Shown here: positions 13,149-24,579 of the stretch, piece by piece
How positions within the stretch are numbered: position 1 is the stretch's first letter
Layout: the number at the start of each line of letters is the position of its first letter
NCBI RefSeq assembly: GCF_000004195.4
Contig: NC_030683.2
Location: 75,177,764 to 75,241,763 of the forward strand
DNA length: 64,000 nt
Direction of reading: 5' to 3'
DNA from: Xenopus tropicalis
Taxonomy: Eukaryota; Chordata; Amphibia; Anura; Pipidae
Translations under genes and position numbers: made by a program
Notes under the pieces: generated by a model
Told to the model about the DNA's origin: nothing
Seen by the model: only the letters and a program-made list of their open reading frames with translations
The model's database searches: none

Positions 13149-13224
13149 CTAGGACGGAACATACGGACACAAATAAAACGCAGGTGAAGGTTTTGCCCAT
13201 AAAGCTCATCTTCTGCCTTTCCAT
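13149..13224 (-). CDS. First coding exon of an unidentified secreted or membrane protein (signal peptide)
   Basis: On the minus strand, ATG at 13224-13222 opens a 76-nt frame ending at 13149, directly followed by the splice donor GTAAG (13148-13144), with CTAG before the cut. It encodes 25 residues plus one base (phase 1): a basic start (MERQK, K11), then a hydrophobic core TCVLFVSVCSVL, the layout of a secretory signal peptide. An in-frame TAG lies four codons upstream, so this is the first possible start in its frame; in-frame ATGs at codons 6 and 9 are alternatives. Single exons carrying only a signal peptide and ending in phase 1 are common in cell-surface and extracellular proteins. The rest of the gene should lie leftward, past a long first intron. 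I cannot name the gene. Too short for certainty, but start, core, upstream stop and donor agree. Confidence 0.6.
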
Positions 13225-13740
13225 GTAAAGCCTCTAATTCCTCTATTAGGTGCAGATGGGGTGCCCGACACCCACAAATAAATGGGCAGTAGGCGCATAT
13301 AGAGTAACTCCTGCGGTGCTAGTCACTTGCCAGAGCAGAATTCAGTGGCCCCATCCATTCAGGACAAACATCCCAACAAGCGCTGAATCCCTGTTTGAGC
13401 CCTCGGTATTCCTTTCGCTGCTGCCACTGCAGGCACAATTCGGGCAAAGCTGCATGGGAGGCTTGGGAGTCCCGTCTGAAAAGCCCACTTTTCCTGGCAG
13501 ATTAGTTTTCCTTGAGAATTCGAGCCCCCTCTGTCCCGTGTAATAATCCACATTCAGGTACAAAGTGCTTTCTCCTTGCAGCTAGAAATATTCATAGAAA
13601 TACACAGAGCAGCAGAGCCGTGCGTCCCATGTAGTGATGCACTTCAAGGCAGGCACAACACACTCACACATACATACACACACTGGCTGCTCGCTTTCCC
13701 AGGCATAGTGCAGCGTGAGGAGAGTGCAAGCCCTACACCA
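13225..13740 (-). other. Likely 5' leader of the signal-peptide exon
   Basis: Sequence between the promoter-like block and the ATG at 13224 is clearly less AT-rich than its surroundings and holds several CpGs. On the minus strand it contains upstream ATG frames (for example 13563-13342 and 13553-13359). Plus-strand TTTCTCCTTGCAG at 13569-13581 resembles an acceptor but faces the other way. Whether the leader is unspliced or shorter than this cannot be told from the sequence. Confidence 0.35.
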
Positions 13741-13750
13741 TTGTGTCATC

Positions 13751-13773
13751 GGCCCCGCCCCCAGCCATTTAAA
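13751..13773. promoter_or_regulatory. GC box and TATA-like core, candidate promoter
   Basis: GGCCCCGCCCCC (13751-13762) is a strong GC box of the Sp1 type, and ATTTAAA (13767-13773) is a TATA-like site in a GC-rich setting. Read on the plus strand the order is canonical (GC box, then TATA-like). Read on the minus strand the TATA-like site lies about 540 bases before the ATG at 13224 with the GC box downstream. It may serve the minus-strand gene, a divergent transcript, or both. Confidence 0.4.
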
Positions 13774-13800
13774 GGCGCAGGCACCTGCACACACAGCAGA

Positions 13801-14849
13801 AAATGCTCTGCAAGAGCTTCATTGTACTACTCCAATAGCTTGAAAAATGCACTGCAATGAACTGCTAACCCTACATACAACGAACACATTTTTATACTGC
13901 TACTGTTAGGATTATTAGATAGCTGCCGGCGTATAGGAAAGTTATCAAGTACAGTGCGACCTGCCTTTTTCATAAGGGGTCAAATTGTAGATCTCTATGT
14001 TAAGCATCTACATTTCCATACATTTCTTGAGGTTTAGGGCTGTCTACAAAATAATAAAAATAAAAAGATGTTGGTGGGATTATTAGTGAACGTTTCATCA
14101 TGTTTATTAAATGAATGTAACAATTCCCCACAACACTGTTTAAATATTAATAATGGGTGTGTACAGGATTTTCAATGGTGCACTTTTCTTACTTCCTGTT
14201 GTGATTGGAAAGCATATATTTACAACTATAGCTTTAGCTGCTTGTGGAAAATGGTGGGGCAGTGTGATGTTCAGTCGACTGGAAGGGAGGATCATGGTGT
14301 ATTTTCTGCCTTGGATGTTCCTGCAAATATAGCAGCATTAGTAGCATGACTGTTTAAAAGTGATTTCTCTTATATTTAACTTTGTTATGTAATAGTAAGA
14401 GGCAATAATATATAGACAATCTTGTTTTTGTTAAAAATGTTTGGCCAGATGTTGATGTTCCTATCAAAAATACTTGGATCGAGGATAATTTCCTACTAGC
14501 CAGGACTGTAAAATATGGCATGATGGCAACTCTTTATATAATATATTATGCTTATTTCGGAGCACCTTCATTATATGCAATACCTCCCTTGAACAGGACA
14601 CTGTCTCTCCACAGCATTGTGTCAGTCTGTAGCAGAGACAGATGATCAATGAGGCTGCCATCCAGCTCTGTGCTGCACCCCAAACACCTGCCAAGAGGGA
14701 TAAAACATTTCTCCTTTAGCTTCATGAACTGCTGAACTGTATTTGTACTGGACCATCCACTGTATGAATACTGTACATGTCCCCAAAAGAAGCAGTTTAA
14801 ATGCAACCTAGTACATGTTACCTATGGACTGATAATTGCTGTTAATTCA
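13801..14849. other. Non-coding stretch
   Basis: AT-rich. A 93-codon plus frame (14068-14349) is cysteine-rich but shows no signal peptide, domain or splice context, and I treat it as chance. Confidence 0.4.
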
Positions 14850-14940
14850 CTGTTGTAGAACTACAACACCCAGAATTCCCTTAGCTTGCATGGATATACA
14901 ATACATAAACTCCCTTATGCATTATGTAGTTCTACAACAG
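14850..14940. repeat. Small inverted repeat (CTGTTGTAGAACTAC)
   Basis: Perfect 15-nt arms CTGTTGTAGAACTAC (14850-14864) and GTAGTTCTACAACAG (14926-14940) flank 61 bases. The arm sequence next to CAACACCCAG resembles a common amphibian dispersed repeat, so this is probably a MITE remnant. Confidence 0.55.
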
Positions 14941-15117
14941 CTGATGTGCTGGAGGTTGGTAGTATCTCTATGGCGTTGTTGTGCTGCATTAATTTAGTCA
15001 GCATATTGAGAATAGAGATGCCCTACCTAGGTAAGGCAACTCTGTAGTAAAGGATCTTGTTTATAACAAAATTAGACTATAGTTTATGTTCAAATGGGCA
15101 ATGGTAATTGCTTAGGT

Positions 15118-15293
15118 CATTCCTGTCCAACTTTTTCCATGCAGTGGGCAGATTATTTGACATATCTCACATTTGAGGGCCTGTTTAAATTAAATGTGAA
15201 GCATACTAAAAAATATTTGTAGCTCTAAAGCGGGCCATATAAATTGTCTAGAGGGCCACAACTGACCTGCAAGCCTTCAGTTGGACATCCATG
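15118..15293. mobile_element. Probable hAT-like MITE (GTCCAACT ends)
   Basis: CATTCCTGTCCAACT at the left and the complement of CATGGATGTCCAACT at the right form imperfect terminal inverted repeats. They are flanked by GCTTAGGT and GCTTAACT, an 8-bp direct repeat with 6 of 8 matches, the duplication length made by hAT transposases. The interior phrases GGGCC and GTCTAGAGGGCCACAA recur in vertebrate repeats I recall. No coding capacity. Confidence 0.55.
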
Positions 15294-17553
15294 GCTTAAC
15301 TAACTGATTAACAGGAAACATGCAGAATAACCATTTTGAAATGACACAATGGGTTCATTAATTTACAGACCTTTCCAATTTGTTTCATGTTATATATTGA
15401 AAATGTGTGTTTCTTATTTTCAGCACACTAAGTTTTGAATTAATGGCAAATATCTAAATAAGCACTATGGCCTTGGGGTAACTAGTAATCTAAATTGTTC
15501 GGATACATATTTGGATACTTACTATGTCTAAACCTATGGCAAATGACTCAGTATATATGGTAATGGGTGTACGTTCCACTCCCCTGATTCAGAGGAAGAG
15601 GAAGTGACAAACTGCAGAGATGACTGATTGTGAACTGGCAAGAGTGGAACTAAGAACCCTTTGTTCGAGATTTATATTAAGTTGCTTGCAATGGTTCCTT
15701 GTGTAGGAGCAAATGGAAAAAGTGCATTCATATTTCAAACAAGAAATGGTTTATTTTTTAACATCATAACATTATTTAAATACAGAAATCTGTAGAGCAT
15801 TTTTCAGAATGGTCTTGTTACAGCTAGTGGGTCAAAATATGCTTCATCAATCACATAGTGCTGTACTTCCTATGCTAAATACTGCCTGCTCTTTTGCAGC
15901 AATTTAAGGCATTTTGTACCCAGGGCACAGTCTCTGCCATTGTTTTTGCTACTGCTACAGGTTGTCATTAGCTAAATAGAATCAACTTGTCATTCATACA
16001 GAAAATCACCAATGTGCATTTTCTGACTGAAGCCACCTACAACTGAAAGTGACAGGCCTTCCATTCAATTAAAGGACAAGCTGTATGGTACATCTGGGCA
16101 CCAGCAGAGTGTGCCACATGCCTAAAAAGTAAAACCACAGTAAAATCATAAAGTGACAATTCTATTATCTACATCAAAAGATTATATGTATACAGTGGCT
16201 ACTTTTTCAAGGCTACTAAACTCCAGAAAATACCCTGTCATGGACAATACTGAGAATTGCTTCTGTAATTTTCACCCATAGAAACAATGATTAGCAAATG
16301 ATCAGCATTGTCTATTTTAGTAGCTGTGACAAGTAGCTGCTACTAGCAGCTCTGTGTGTCTTCACCTAACAGTCTTGTTTCATATAATAGGTTTTAAGAC
16401 AATTGGTATGTAGAGAACCATGAATTACATCTGATCCCTATTAATCTCAACTAAAGTATTACCCTATTGTACTTTAAATGGCTTAGAATTTGCCCACTAA
16501 TCAAATATGAGCCTTATAGTGCTATGGGAACTTGAAAGGTAGACCCTTTTACTATATTAAAGCTTACTTATATGTTGTTTTAGTTGCTGAAACCATATTA
16601 GAGATTCTGAAGAAGAAACACTATTGAACTTTTTAAATTTGCTTTTAAATTCACATACAGTACTTTCATTTGTTGGTGTTACTGCTGGCCATTTAATTAG
16701 CTAGAAAAAAAATATATCTTGTGTAGGTGTAAATTGACCTAATTATTATCTCTGTGAGATACTTCCACTTCAGCAACTCAGACCCTCTGCCTGCTGGAAT
16801 CCATCTCTTGGGTCTTCTTCTTTACATTCTATCCCTGCCTCATAACTCTGCTGAGCTAAGGATCTTTCTAGCTGTTAACCTCATAGTCACAGGAGTTATT
16901 TAAGCTCAATGTAATGTCAGATGTCCCAGTGCTGAATTGTGTCCATATACACCTTGATACAAATTTACGTGCCTACAGCACCCCTGTGTCTGTGTGCTGT
17001 AGAGCCTGGATTTAGTTAATGTGTACCATCTGTGCTCTAGTGATTTCTACACAGATATCCCTTGTCTGCTAAATGGATGTACTCATTTTACAGATGTTAA
17101 TGGCTAATCTGTAGAAAGCTGCAAAAGAGTTATATTGCAGGAAAATTATGAACCAGGTTTGACTTTGCTTTGTGTTTTGATGCACAGCAAAAGTGTATAT
17201 GTTGGAAAACCCGCTACTTTTATATTATACTTCAGTAAAAGGAAATATTTCTTACAATAAAAACTGTATGTATGTCAGCACTGCCATCTACTGCTCTTAG
17301 CTCTTCTAAATTGTTATTATTTCCTATGCTGTACCTCTCTCAGAACTGTTCTTTGTATAGTCTAGCACTCTTGTCTTTTGCTGTGTACAAACTGCCTCTC
17401 CCACACTAAAGATTACACAGAGCAAAACAGCAACAATGTGGCTATGTAACCAACGACTTGCAAACATTGCTGAAATATGAATCCTCTCTCAATTACTACA
17501 TTTAAAGCTGTGGAACTACAGGGTTAACCCCAAAATACATTGCTTTTTACATA
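15294..17553. other. Non-coding stretch, nothing recognised
   Basis: AT-rich, with no supported gene, RNA or dispersed repeat and only short homopolymer runs. Confidence 0.4.
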
Positions 17554-17705
17554 CAGGGCTAGGGGTAGGCAGAAGAGGCACCTGCCTAGGGCGCAAGGAA
17601 CCTCTCCTGTCTACCCCTTGTCCTGCTCTCTTGTCATTGCCCCTGCCGTTTGTCACAACGCAGTGCAGGGGCGAGGTGCCCGACCGGGTTGCCTAGGGCT
17701 CCTTC
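17554..17705 (+). repeat. Dispersed repeat (CTAGGGGTAGGCAGAAG family), copy 1
   Basis: Shares CTAGGGGTAGGCAGAAG, GCACCTGCCTAGGGCGCAA and ACCGGGTTGCCTAGGGC blocks, in the same order, with 62138-62340. The middle (TGCCCCTGCCG... and GCAGGGGCGAGG) is GC-rich and partly self-complementary. Terminal inverted repeats are not clear in this copy. The plus frame 17540-17728 lies within it and is not a gene. Confidence 0.65.
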
Positions 17706-17873
17706 TTTTGTGTATTCTGCTTATATAGCTCAAGTTATCAGCATGTGGTAAGGATGACAGCAACCATAATTTCTCTTAATGGAATACCCTCATGCGGGAC
17801 TTTTGTAAATAGCATCCCCTGGTGGACAGATGATTATGAAAAGGTAGAATGTATATCAAGCATTGTTTAGCTG

Positions 17874-18014
17874 AGCACAAATTTGCAGCTGGGCAGTAAC
17901 CAATCAGTAATTACCTCTCTTTTGCCAGCTGCAGGCAAACCATTGAAAGCAAAATTTTGATTGGTTTCCACGCATTATTGCCCAGGTGCAAGTTCCCCCA
18001 GTGTTAATAAATGA
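17874..18014. repeat. Inverted-repeat MITE (TGGGCAGTAACCAATCAG type)
   Basis: Left arm CAGCTGGGCAGTAACCAATC is mirrored by GATTGGTTTCCACGCATTAT followed by TGCCCAGGTGCAAGT. The CAACCAATCAG and CCCATAGCAACC style words also occur in the inverted repeats at 26014-26100 and 60050-60206, which look like relatives. Confidence 0.55.
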
Positions 18015-19864
18015 CTCCCACTCTCTTCTGAACCATTTCACATTTTAGGATCAGATAGAAGGGGGTAAAATACTGAGTTACCCTTAGGTTGAAGCAATAA
18101 ATGTTTTATTAAAATGCTTTGCTAAAATGCTTAATACAACCGGAAAAGCAGACATCCATACTACGCCAAAAGGATATTGAATTAAAAATATGAGCATCAT
18201 AAATTACAACAGTTAGTTGGGGGAAAGGTCCCAATGCAGACATTAACAGACAGTTTAACAGTGATAAAACAGGTGGGAATCCCTTGGGGCTGCATCTTTG
18301 TGTGGGATGTTGACATTCTACATGCACATGAGTCCTTTTCAGCCATCATAAATCAGTGCTCCTGGGCTAAATAAAGCACAGATATTCTCTGCCATATCTC
18401 ATGCTACCCAGTACCAGAACAACTGGCACACCTGTTCTTGCAAGTGAGTTTACAGATACAATACCAAATACTATGTTATGTGGTGTAGAGTCCCTGACCA
18501 CGCTTGGGTATATCCAAGAATCTTCTTTTTACCTTTTAATTTCATTTTTTTGCCCTTAAATATCTTAATCAGAGTTGGGTCCCAGCTATGTATACAATGA
18601 AAACATGAATATTTTACTGATTCTGGAAGCACTATTTGTTTTACTTTGAGTTTCAGTATTTGGTTTTCCAGTGCAAATGGATAAAGATGATAAGCAACTG
18701 GCACAGAGAGCAGCAGAGCCCATAAAAGGACTATGCCACAAGCCAGTGTGTCACTTGCTTTACTGCTACTTTGTCCTCAGTTTGTTGTTTGCTTGTACTT
18801 CTAACATGAGTGCTGCTGTTGTTTGATCAGCCCACTGGGGGTTTAACATTATTAGTGTGTTTGTGTTTTCTTTTTTATGCCTATCCCTCCTCCTTAAAGG
18901 GGTAAAACGGAGCAAAATGAGACACAAGCGTCTGTGATAACAGTATTTTATGTCTAAGGTAGAGTTGGGGAAAATTATTATTCATCCTGGAAAACCTTTT
19001 CTGTTTACAGGGAGAATGTTATTGGCAGTTATGTTATGCTATATACTTTCTTTCTCTTCACCCTAAAAGATCAAGGTTTACTATCTGCAACACTTCACAA
19101 TGGGCTGAGCTTAATAGATTTGTTAGCACAGTCAAGAAATGATATTAATCATTCAGTTTTTGTCACCAATGCTATCTACATTTGGGCAGATGCAAAGGTA
19201 CTTAAGCCATTATGGAGGATTTTACTTTATATAACTTTCTGCAGCTTCTGCTATGTCCATTACCCACCATACGGGGTTTACCTTGACGTGGTATGGTGGC
19301 TTACCAATCTTATGATCATAATTTTGTAACTAAAAACCCCTGTTTCTTGTCAATATACTGTATGCACTAGCATGAAACTAATAGACAATTTACTTATGAA
19401 ACAGGGGACCAGGGAATGTGCATTGATCAATCCCTTTTGTTTTTCTGTATGTTTGTAGTTAATTTGGCCAGATCAGTTGCACTTCCATTGTATTTGTATA
19501 CTTTATTTAGCCTTGGAGTGCTCCCACAACCTCTTTTTGTGCATTACCCATTTAGCTCGAAGAATCCCCAAATCTGATAATGTATTAATGTGTTTACAAT
19601 TCTTCAATTCTTATATAAATTCTTATATTAGAATGCAGTGAAGTATCAAGACATATTACAAATCTAGACAATGAATTGTTTCTAGTTGGCATTATTTCCT
19701 TTACAGAAAGAAAAATGCACATCAGTCAGTTATCATCATGAACACTGCATCCGTAGCATTTAAATAAGCTCCAGGATTAGTAAATGTATACATGTGACAG
19801 TCAGGGCAGTCAAGGGTGGAAGGTCTTACAGAAACCATCAGATATACTAATAAGACCTCAAGAG
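18015..19864. other. Non-coding stretch
   Basis: AT-rich. A plus frame at 19036-19329 (97 codons) and a minus frame at 18471-18704 have no recognisable features or splice context. Confidence 0.4.
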
Positions 19865-19916
19865 TAAAGGTCCCCATACACAGGCCGATTGTAGCTGCCG
19901 ATATCGGTCCCTTGGA
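19865..19916 (+). repeat. Fragment of the GGTGGCCATACACG family
   Basis: AAAGGTCCCCATACACAGGC followed by CGATTGTAGCTGCCGATAT matches the left part of the short copy at 25410-25540. It stops after TCCCTTGGA, and no right terminal repeat follows. Confidence 0.6.
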
Positions 19917-20867
19917 TACATAATGCATATGTTAAGTAAAATAGTAGATCTAGAAACACTATATTCAGGAGAAACAAGAAAAAAAAAATCTACTCCTATA
20001 TATGATGATACATAAGCTCAAAGAGGAAAAATATTAACATGTATTTACATCTTTGATATTTTTGAGAAAAATGTTCCTAGCTTTTGATAGCATATGGGTT
20101 ACATGCATATGCAGAGGTTTTTCCAATCAGTATCCACAATGGCATGGAATCAGCGTTCCCTGTAAGCATGCGCTTGTCCTCACACACAAATTCTGGGGCC
20201 AGCAGACACAGCAAATGTAGAAATTAAAACAAACATTGCAGGTAATCCTTACCTAGGCTGCTCTACGTGCTCTACCTGATTGGTTTGTATTGAGAGGATT
20301 AGGAGAATGGCACACAAGGCATTTTCGGGGGTATCTGCATGTGATACTCTATGGGGTGGTTTCAGGGTCTTTAACATCATGTATCTTTAATCTCAATGAT
20401 TCATATATCCTGGAAGGGTGTACAAACATTAGATTGCAACGTTACCATTAGGGAGTACTATTGTCATAGTTAAAAATAGCAGTGCTATTTGCAGTTGATC
20501 TTTTATTTATTTATATTTGGGTTCTTAAGTTCTTTATTTTAGCCGTTTAATTACTGGTTTCTATAAATAATTACTGTAGCAACTAGTCACTGAATTCAAT
20601 GGTATTTTGATTTGGTGAAGGCCCCAGGACCATAATAAATAATCATAATAAAAATGTATTCAACAGTTACATGGCTGGTTGAAACTCTTAGCAAACAGAT
20701 ATCAGTTCAATTTTGGGGTGTCAGGAGTACTGACCACCATATGGATTCTGTGTGACACAATGTTGGAGCCTATTAGCCTTTCCAAACAGTATGTCTTTCT
20801 GTTCCTCTAGTCTAACTATTGTATCTATAGCTTTCCTGCTTCTATAAATAAACAGAGTATACAATGT
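19917..20867. other. Non-coding stretch, nothing recognised
   Basis: AT-rich with no supported feature. Confidence 0.4.
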
Positions 20868-21026
20868 ATTATTATTATTAACATTTATTTATAAAGTGCT
20901 AACATATTCCGCAGCGCTGTACAATAAGTGGGTTTCATACATTGGACATACAGAGTAACATATAAAGCAATCAATAACCGATACAAGAGGTGAAGAGAGC
21001 CCTGCCCAAAAGAGCTTACAATCTAC
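20868..21026 (-). mobile_element. L2-clade LINE 3' tail, 5'-truncated
   Basis: Read on the minus strand it runs AGATTGTAAGCTCTTTTGGG, then CAGGGCTC, then TTGTACAGCGCTGCGGAATA, then CACTTTATAAATAAATG and ends in an (ATA)n run. The same order of landmarks (ATTGTAAGCTC, GGGCAGGG, TACAGCGCTGCG, GCGCTTTATAAATAAA, simple repeat) is seen after the reverse-transcriptase frame at 51868-52838, which identifies it as a LINE 3' untranslated tail. No coding part remains. Confidence 0.7.
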
Positions 21027-22274
21027 AAATGTATACGCCTATTACTACATTTGATAAAGCAGCATAATATTTATGAGGGAGGCTGATGATAATTTAAAAC
21101 ACTTGTTGGTTATACTTGTCCTTTATAGCAAAAATAAACATTAGATACAAACACCCTATTTTAACAAATTGTGTATTTAAATCATAAGCACAATTTACAG
21201 TGTCAAATTGTAGCCAACAAGATAAATTTCCTTTGCAGTTAGTCAATGCTCATGCCCACATGCACTATTATTGTTGTTGTTTCTGTCCTTATTACATTAC
21301 ATTAAACTGCATCATAACTTCAAATAAACAAGGGCACAAATTGGTATAACTGTATTATCAAATCTCACTGCAGTTCCCCAGTAAGATAAATATAAACGGG
21401 CAGTATTTTGCACAGACAGGATGGTTTCTTGCTGCGTGTGGTAATTGTTTCTTGGTAATCAAAGACTGTTTATTTACTTGACAGAGTTTATCGACTGGCT
21501 CAACTGTCTGCCAGCAGCAGCCCTATGAGTCTTGCAATAATATTGTATAATATTGGATAATAAGTTCTATTACTGTGAATGCCAACCAACCCAAAACTGA
21601 AAAATTCCCAGTCTGTCTGGAGATTAACCTTGGCAAACTGATGGAAATGGAGTGATTTATGTTCTCCTACAGAGATCTTTCAACTCATTCACGTATTTAG
21701 TATGTTTTTCCATTTTTAATAGTCCTTCATAATGAGTTGGTGGTAAGAAATAATGAGTTGGAAAAATCTGGCAGTCAGAATCAGCAAAATGGGGATTATT
21801 GATTAAATAAAGGAATCCTTATCTCCCAAAATAATTAAATGGTGTGGTGGTGCGTACAGTGAGACCCATTCTTCAGTGACACAATGCAAAAGGGAAGAGG
21901 TATTTCCTTCAGGAGATTTGTGATAGAGGCTTCTTGATTTCCTCTTCCTTTGAATTTCAGTGAGCAAAAGTTAATTGATCACAGGAAGCAGTGAACCATA
22001 AAATTTAGCAGCACTGAGGCAGCAGAAAGAGTTTTTCTTTTAGACAAGGGTGTGATGGGATCTGTGGGTATCATTGCTGTCACCAAGGGGGTCCTTATGG
22101 AGATGCTGAAGGATTATTAAAGGGTTTAAAGGCAAATACAGGTTGTTACTGGTGTGTTTGTGTGGTATGCATAATATAATAAGGAAATATACATGATAAT
22201 ATTGCAATGCTATTTCATTTAATGTTGCATGGGTACACATTACACATGTTGCATTACACAATAATTTGTAAAAC
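21027..22274. other. Non-coding stretch, nothing recognised
   Basis: AT-rich; a minus frame at 22040-22276 is judged to be chance. Confidence 0.4.
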
Positions 22275-22421
22275 ACAGGTATAAATTATGTTATCGGATT
22301 AAATAAATTATGTTATTACGGATCCCAATTAAGATATAATTAATGCTTATTGGAGGTAAAACAATCCTATTGGGTTTAATGAATGTCCCGATCATTAAGG
22401 ATAACAGGTCCCATATCTGTG
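22275..22421 (-). mobile_element. ACAGGTATGGGACC MITE, copy 2, internally deleted
   Basis: About 147 bp. The right end reads GGATAACAGGTCCCATATCT and the left end CACAGGTATAAATT, with ATTAATGCTTATTGGAGGTA and CAATCCTATTGGGTTTAAT between. Compared with the roughly 300-bp copies, the parts next to both ends are lost or decayed. Confidence 0.65.
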
Positions 22422-24308
22422 CATGGGTTTTGTTCCTATCCTATCTATAATTGCCACAGTAAATGATTTCTAAATATATCAAAGATTTTTAAGATAATAA
22501 CTATGCAGTATAACATTGAAATTAAACATATGTATATTTGACCACTACACCTTTAACGAAGGTTGGGCAAATATACTTTCTAGTCATTCTCAATCTCAAT
22601 ATATTATCATATTTTGCATTGCTCAGTTTATTATTCTTTTATATTTACTGCTTCATATTCAATCTTGGGAGAATTTGTATTATAGTAGCACAGAATCAGA
22701 TACTTCAGAAATGTCTTGTTGTTTGTGACATAATGATGCATTCTGGTTTATCCAGTCATTTATTACTCTAATCTAAAGGAATAATATTTACAATGCAAAT
22801 CATTTTTCTTTGCGCCAACCATGTTTCCTTTTATTACATTTAATGCAGCTTTCATACAAACCAGTAAAGGTATTTAGCAACCATTTCAGCAGTGGGAAAA
22901 AGGCTGGTGTTTTATAGTTTATACAGTGTATGTAACAAACCTTCTCTATGAAAAAGTTGGGGGGATTTGTACCAAAAAAGCTATCCTAAAAAATGCACCA
23001 TGCACAATTATTTAAAGTATGCAATGATTAATAATAACGACCTGAAGAAGAATATCACATTGTGAAATACAATCTTTTCTTATTAATTAAATTAGCACTT
23101 AATAGAAAGCAGAATAATGGAAGCTACATTGCACAGACTGAATCATTATTTCACTAATGACAGTAGTCCTGGAGAGACAAAGACGTACAGCACCAGTGGC
23201 TGAAATTCACAGCTCTGGATGAACAGAACATCAGTGTTAAATGGTGAAGTCAGCAGTAAAGCTAGGTAATCTATACCTCTTAATACTGTTTTGGGGGCAA
23301 AAAATAGAAAGCAAGTCAGCCAATCACCTTGAGCTTTCCTGATGTCAGCTATGACATTTTTGGATAGCATAATGTGGGGGGCCCAGAAGTCCAGATGGCT
23401 AGTAAGACCATAATTAATTTTCAATATATCTTGACAGAATAGGTTAACTTACCAATGTTTTGGGGCCCTAAATTGAATTTGCTGTGGGGCCCAGTAAGAT
23501 CTAGTTATGGCACTGTCTGCTTCAAAGATTGTACAGGATTAAAGCAAACAGTATGCCAAGTCAAAAAAATTATTTTAATTTTTGCTGTTACTTCTTCTAC
23601 AAGACATGTAAAGTTTAATTTAATAATCTTTGACTAACAAAAAAGGTGATCCCGTGGAAAGCAAACGTGTAAGCTATTCACAGTGTTGAGCTGTTTTACA
23701 TTTACTAATAATTTTGAGGATATTAAAAGCATGTGTATTTTGGAACAACACATAAAGAACCATATGGGAATCTATGAGCGGAACTGCATGCGGACTGCAA
23801 GAAAGATAATCAGATGGGAAAAAGCCAGCTTAAAGGATTTTAAAATAAATTAATATGGAATCAGTGTGTTTACTGTAATGATCAAAAGCGTCTGTGCTCT
23901 TTGGTACGAGTTAGGATTTTAATTCCCTACAGTAGAGGTCACTATGTAATTTCTTATTATTTGGACACCAATGGAAATATTATGATATGTCAATTAGCCT
24001 GGTGCCTACTACCATGGTAAAGAAAATTTAGTTTTAACATATTAAAATAACATTTACCAGCAAAATAATTGCAACTTGTGTATAACAACATGCTCTGTAT
24101 GTGTCAAATATGTGATGTGCCTTTATTTTGAGGACATTTGAGTAACTGGAGGGCACCTTATTTGTTTATGTTTTATTGCCACTAGACTTTAAACCACAGG
24201 GCCCAAGGTATATTTTGCAACATCTGCCTGTGCCATAAAAATGCAAAATTCTACAGCAGATAGTTCTCTCTACCTAGTGTTGTCTATCCAGATGAATAAA
24301 CACACCCT
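22422..24308. other. Non-coding stretch with a small repeat end
   Basis: AT-rich. At 23486-23515, GGGGCCCAGTAAGATCTAG and TTATGGCACTG resemble, on the minus strand, the CAGTG..GTAACTAGA terminus of a vertebrate DNA transposon, but no partner end was found. Otherwise nothing is recognised. Confidence 0.35.
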
Positions 24309-24492
24309 AAGGGCTGTGGCACATGGGGAGATTAGTCACCTGCGACAAATCATCCTTGTCGCGGGTGACTAATCTCCCGAAATGCCATCCCACCGACGAA
24401 AATGTAAATCGCTGGTGGGATGCCATCCCACCGGTGATTTACATACTCGCCGGTGGGATGGTATTTTCGGAGAGGCTAGTCGCCCGCGACAA
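24309..24492. mobile_element. Palindromic-cassette element, left part (AGGGCT..GGCACA end)
   Basis: Starts AAGGGCTGTGGCACATGGGG and carries two palindromic cassettes: GATTAGTCACCTGCGACAA against TTGTCGCGGGTGACTAATC (24331-24377), and repeated CCATCCCACCGGCGA-type blocks against their complements (24384-24463). A third half-cassette (CTAGTCGCCCGCGACAA) ends it. The right terminal repeat is missing: a different element's sequence begins at about 24493. The copy at 53139-53332 keeps the opposite end. Confidence 0.7.
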
Positions 24493-24579
24493 GGGTTCGG
24501 TTCGGGATTCGGCAGAATCCATCAGGGTGGGTTCGGGGGTTCGGCAGAACCCAAAAAAGTGGGTTTGGTGCATCCCTAT
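24493..24579 (-). mobile_element. hAT-type MITE fragment (TAGGGATGCACC end)
   Basis: Read on the minus strand it begins ATAGGGATGCACCAAACCC and continues with TTCTGCCGAACCCCCGAAC and GATTCTGCCGAATCCCGAAC. TAGGGATGCACCGAA is the terminal motif of a widespread vertebrate hAT non-autonomous family. Only one terminus is present, joined directly to the palindromic element on its left. Confidence 0.65.

Noticed and set aside
14068..14349. 93-codon cysteine-rich plus-strand frame
   Set aside because: The cysteines are not in a recognisable spacing, the start has no supporting context, and it lies upstream of the minus-strand gene start.
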